Of a stretch of DNA of 62,124 nt, positions 61,261 through 62,124 are shown in pieces. The notes below the pieces were generated by a model, which was not told the origin of the DNA, ran no database searches, and was given only the letters and a program-made list of their open reading frames with translations. This DNA is from Pseudomonadota bacterium (GTDB lineage: Bacteria > Pseudomonadota > Gammaproteobacteria > Steroidobacterales > Steroidobacteraceae). Every line of letters begins with the position of its first letter. Position 1 is the stretch's first letter. Made by a program: the position numbers and the translations under genes. The DNA lies in the NCBI GenBank assembly GCA_023433705.1, contig JAEYUC010000010.1, positions 1 to 62,124 of the forward strand, read 5' to 3'.

Positions 61261-62124
61261 CGAGCAGGACCTGCCAGACGTCGATGCGCTTCGCGCGGAA
61301 CGCCGCGGCGCTGGCGCTCAGGTAGTAGTTCCACATCCGCCGGAAGCGCTCGTCGCGCGCGCCGATTCGGGCCCAGTACGTCTCGAAGTTCGCGCGCCAC
61401 GCGAGCAGCGTGCGGTCGTAATGCGGCCCGATCGCGTGCCAGCCGACGACCGTGAACAGCCCCTCGATCGCGCGCACGATCTGCAGCTGCGACGGCAGCA
61501 TCGAATTCGGAAAGATGTACTTGTGTATCCACGGATCCGTGTGGTTCGTCGATCGATGCCCGCCGATGGTATGCAGCAGGAACCGCCCACCGCTCTTGAG
61601 GCACCGCCTGACTACTTCCATGTACCTGCGGTAATTGCGCACGCCGACATGTTCGAACATCCCGATCGACCAGATGTTGTCGAACGGTTCCCGCTTCGCG
61701 CGCTCCGGTAGCTCGCGGTAATCCTGCAGCCGGATCGTGATCGGCAATCCGGCGCAACCGCGCCGCGCGTACTCGGCCTGTTCGCGCGCAATCGTGACTC
61801 CGACACCTGTCACGCCGTAGGTCTCCGCCGCGTATTTCAACGCGCCGCCCCAACCGCAACCGACGTCGAGCACGCGCTGCCCCGGCTGCAGATCCAGCTT
61901 CCTGAACACGAGCTCGAGCTTGTTCTCCTGCGCTTCGGCGAGCGTGTCCGCGTCCTCCCAGTAAGCGCAGCTGTAAATCATCCGCTCGTCGAGCATTCCC
62001 TCGTAAAGCTCGTTGCCGAGATCGTAGTGCCGCTTGCCGACTTCGAACGCGCGCGCCTTGCGCTGCAGGTTGAAGAGGCTCGCGTGCAGCCATGCGAACA
62101 CGTCGCGCCACGCGCCTACCTCCT
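61250..62124 (-). CDS. cfa: Cyclopropane-fatty-acyl-phospholipid synthase, cut by window edge
   Basis: About 290 C-terminal residues of a SAM-dependent enzyme that adds a methylene group to membrane phospholipid double bonds. HYDLGNELYEGMLDERMIYSCAYW, VLDVGCGWGGALKYAAE (SAM site), GVTIAREQAEYAR, SIGMFEHVGVRNYRRYM and FIFPNSMLPS-like YIFPNSMLPS are conserved. The frame is open to the right edge, so the first ~90 residues and start are outside. The stop lies in the palindrome at 61243-61260. Confidence 0.93.
   Translation of the reverse strand, partial: EVGAWRDVFAWLHASLFNLQRKARAFEVGKRHYDLGNELYEGMLDERMIYSCAYWEDADTLAEAQENKLELVFRKLDLQPGQRVLDVGCGWGGALKYAAETYGVTGVGVTIAREQAEYARRGCAGLPITIRLQDYRELPERAKREPFDNIWSIGMFEHVGVRNYRRYMEVVRRCLKSGGRFLLHTIGGHRSTNHTDPWIHKYIFPNSMLPSQLQIVRAIEGLFTVVGWHAIGPHYDRTLLAWRANFETYWARIGARDERFRRMWNYYLSASAAAFRAKRIDVWQVLLAPL

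Noticed and set aside
1..62124. CRISPR arrays, tRNA/rRNA genes, prophage or IS transposase
   Set aside because: No regularly spaced repeats, cloverleaf candidates, structural phage genes or transposase motifs were found on reading both strands.

Overview
The window is high-G+C chromosomal DNA, most likely from a free-living gammaproteobacterium of the Xanthomonadales/Nevskiales/Steroidobacterales type. This is inferred from gene content: a TonB-dependent receptor, an HscC-type Hsp70 with a membrane J-protein, a GH115 xylan-side-chain enzyme, many exported S9/S41/M6/M56 peptidases, a CadC-like regulator with TPRs and a divergent UvrA. No rRNA, tRNA, CRISPR array, transposase or phage structural gene was seen. 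Genes are dense, and many neighbours overlap by ATGA/GTGA.

Layout. 0-19 kb holds housekeeping and exported functions: uvrA (cut by the left edge), a 12-TM MHS-type transporter, periplasmic Cu/Zn superoxide dismutase, a TonB receptor, a 1141-residue beta-propeller/HEAT/haem protein, an RNase T2, a winged-helix/TPR regulator, a globin, a DUF167 protein, a metaxin-like GST, an HPt-like protein lacking its histidine, and a lactonase-type propeller. 19-25 kb holds a coupled HscC/J-domain pair divergent from an S9 peptidase. 25-36 kb holds a beta-barrel-like protein, GH115, a GFA-family protein, a cupin, an HxlR regulator, an S41 peptidase, a YgiQ radical SAM protein and an OmpA-family lipid/peptidoglycan-binding type protein.

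36.6-51.3 kb is the accessory core. It contains, in order: a truncated duplicate of the OmpA-like gene's 5' end; a large, visibly lower-G+C single gene with a Mrr-like nuclease domain, a NACHT NTPase and a long C-terminal sensor region (candidate STAND-type antiphage protein); a relic of the 5' end of an ECF sigma gene; a hydrolase/M23 pair; and a tightly coupled four-gene operon MoxR ATPase - DUF5682 - VWA - SWIM/HEAT protein. The sigma relic at 41.1 kb and the intact sigma gene at 51.2 kb form imperfect direct repeats about 10 kb apart, bracketing the MoxR operon.

51.2-54.4 kb is an ECF sigma/anti-sigma/two HEAT-protein operon. 54.5-62 kb carries an M6 protease, then a BlaI/BlaR1-like module whose sensor protease and a neighbouring secreted protein share the same ~28-residue repeats, with two palindromic operators upstream of blaI. 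It ends with an aldo/keto reductase, a VIT-family transporter and a cyclopropane synthase cut by the right edge.

Long palindromes sit at every convergent gene junction wider than about 30 bp. They often supply the stop codon or last codons of a flanking gene, and one related element lies in frame inside the YgiQ gene.
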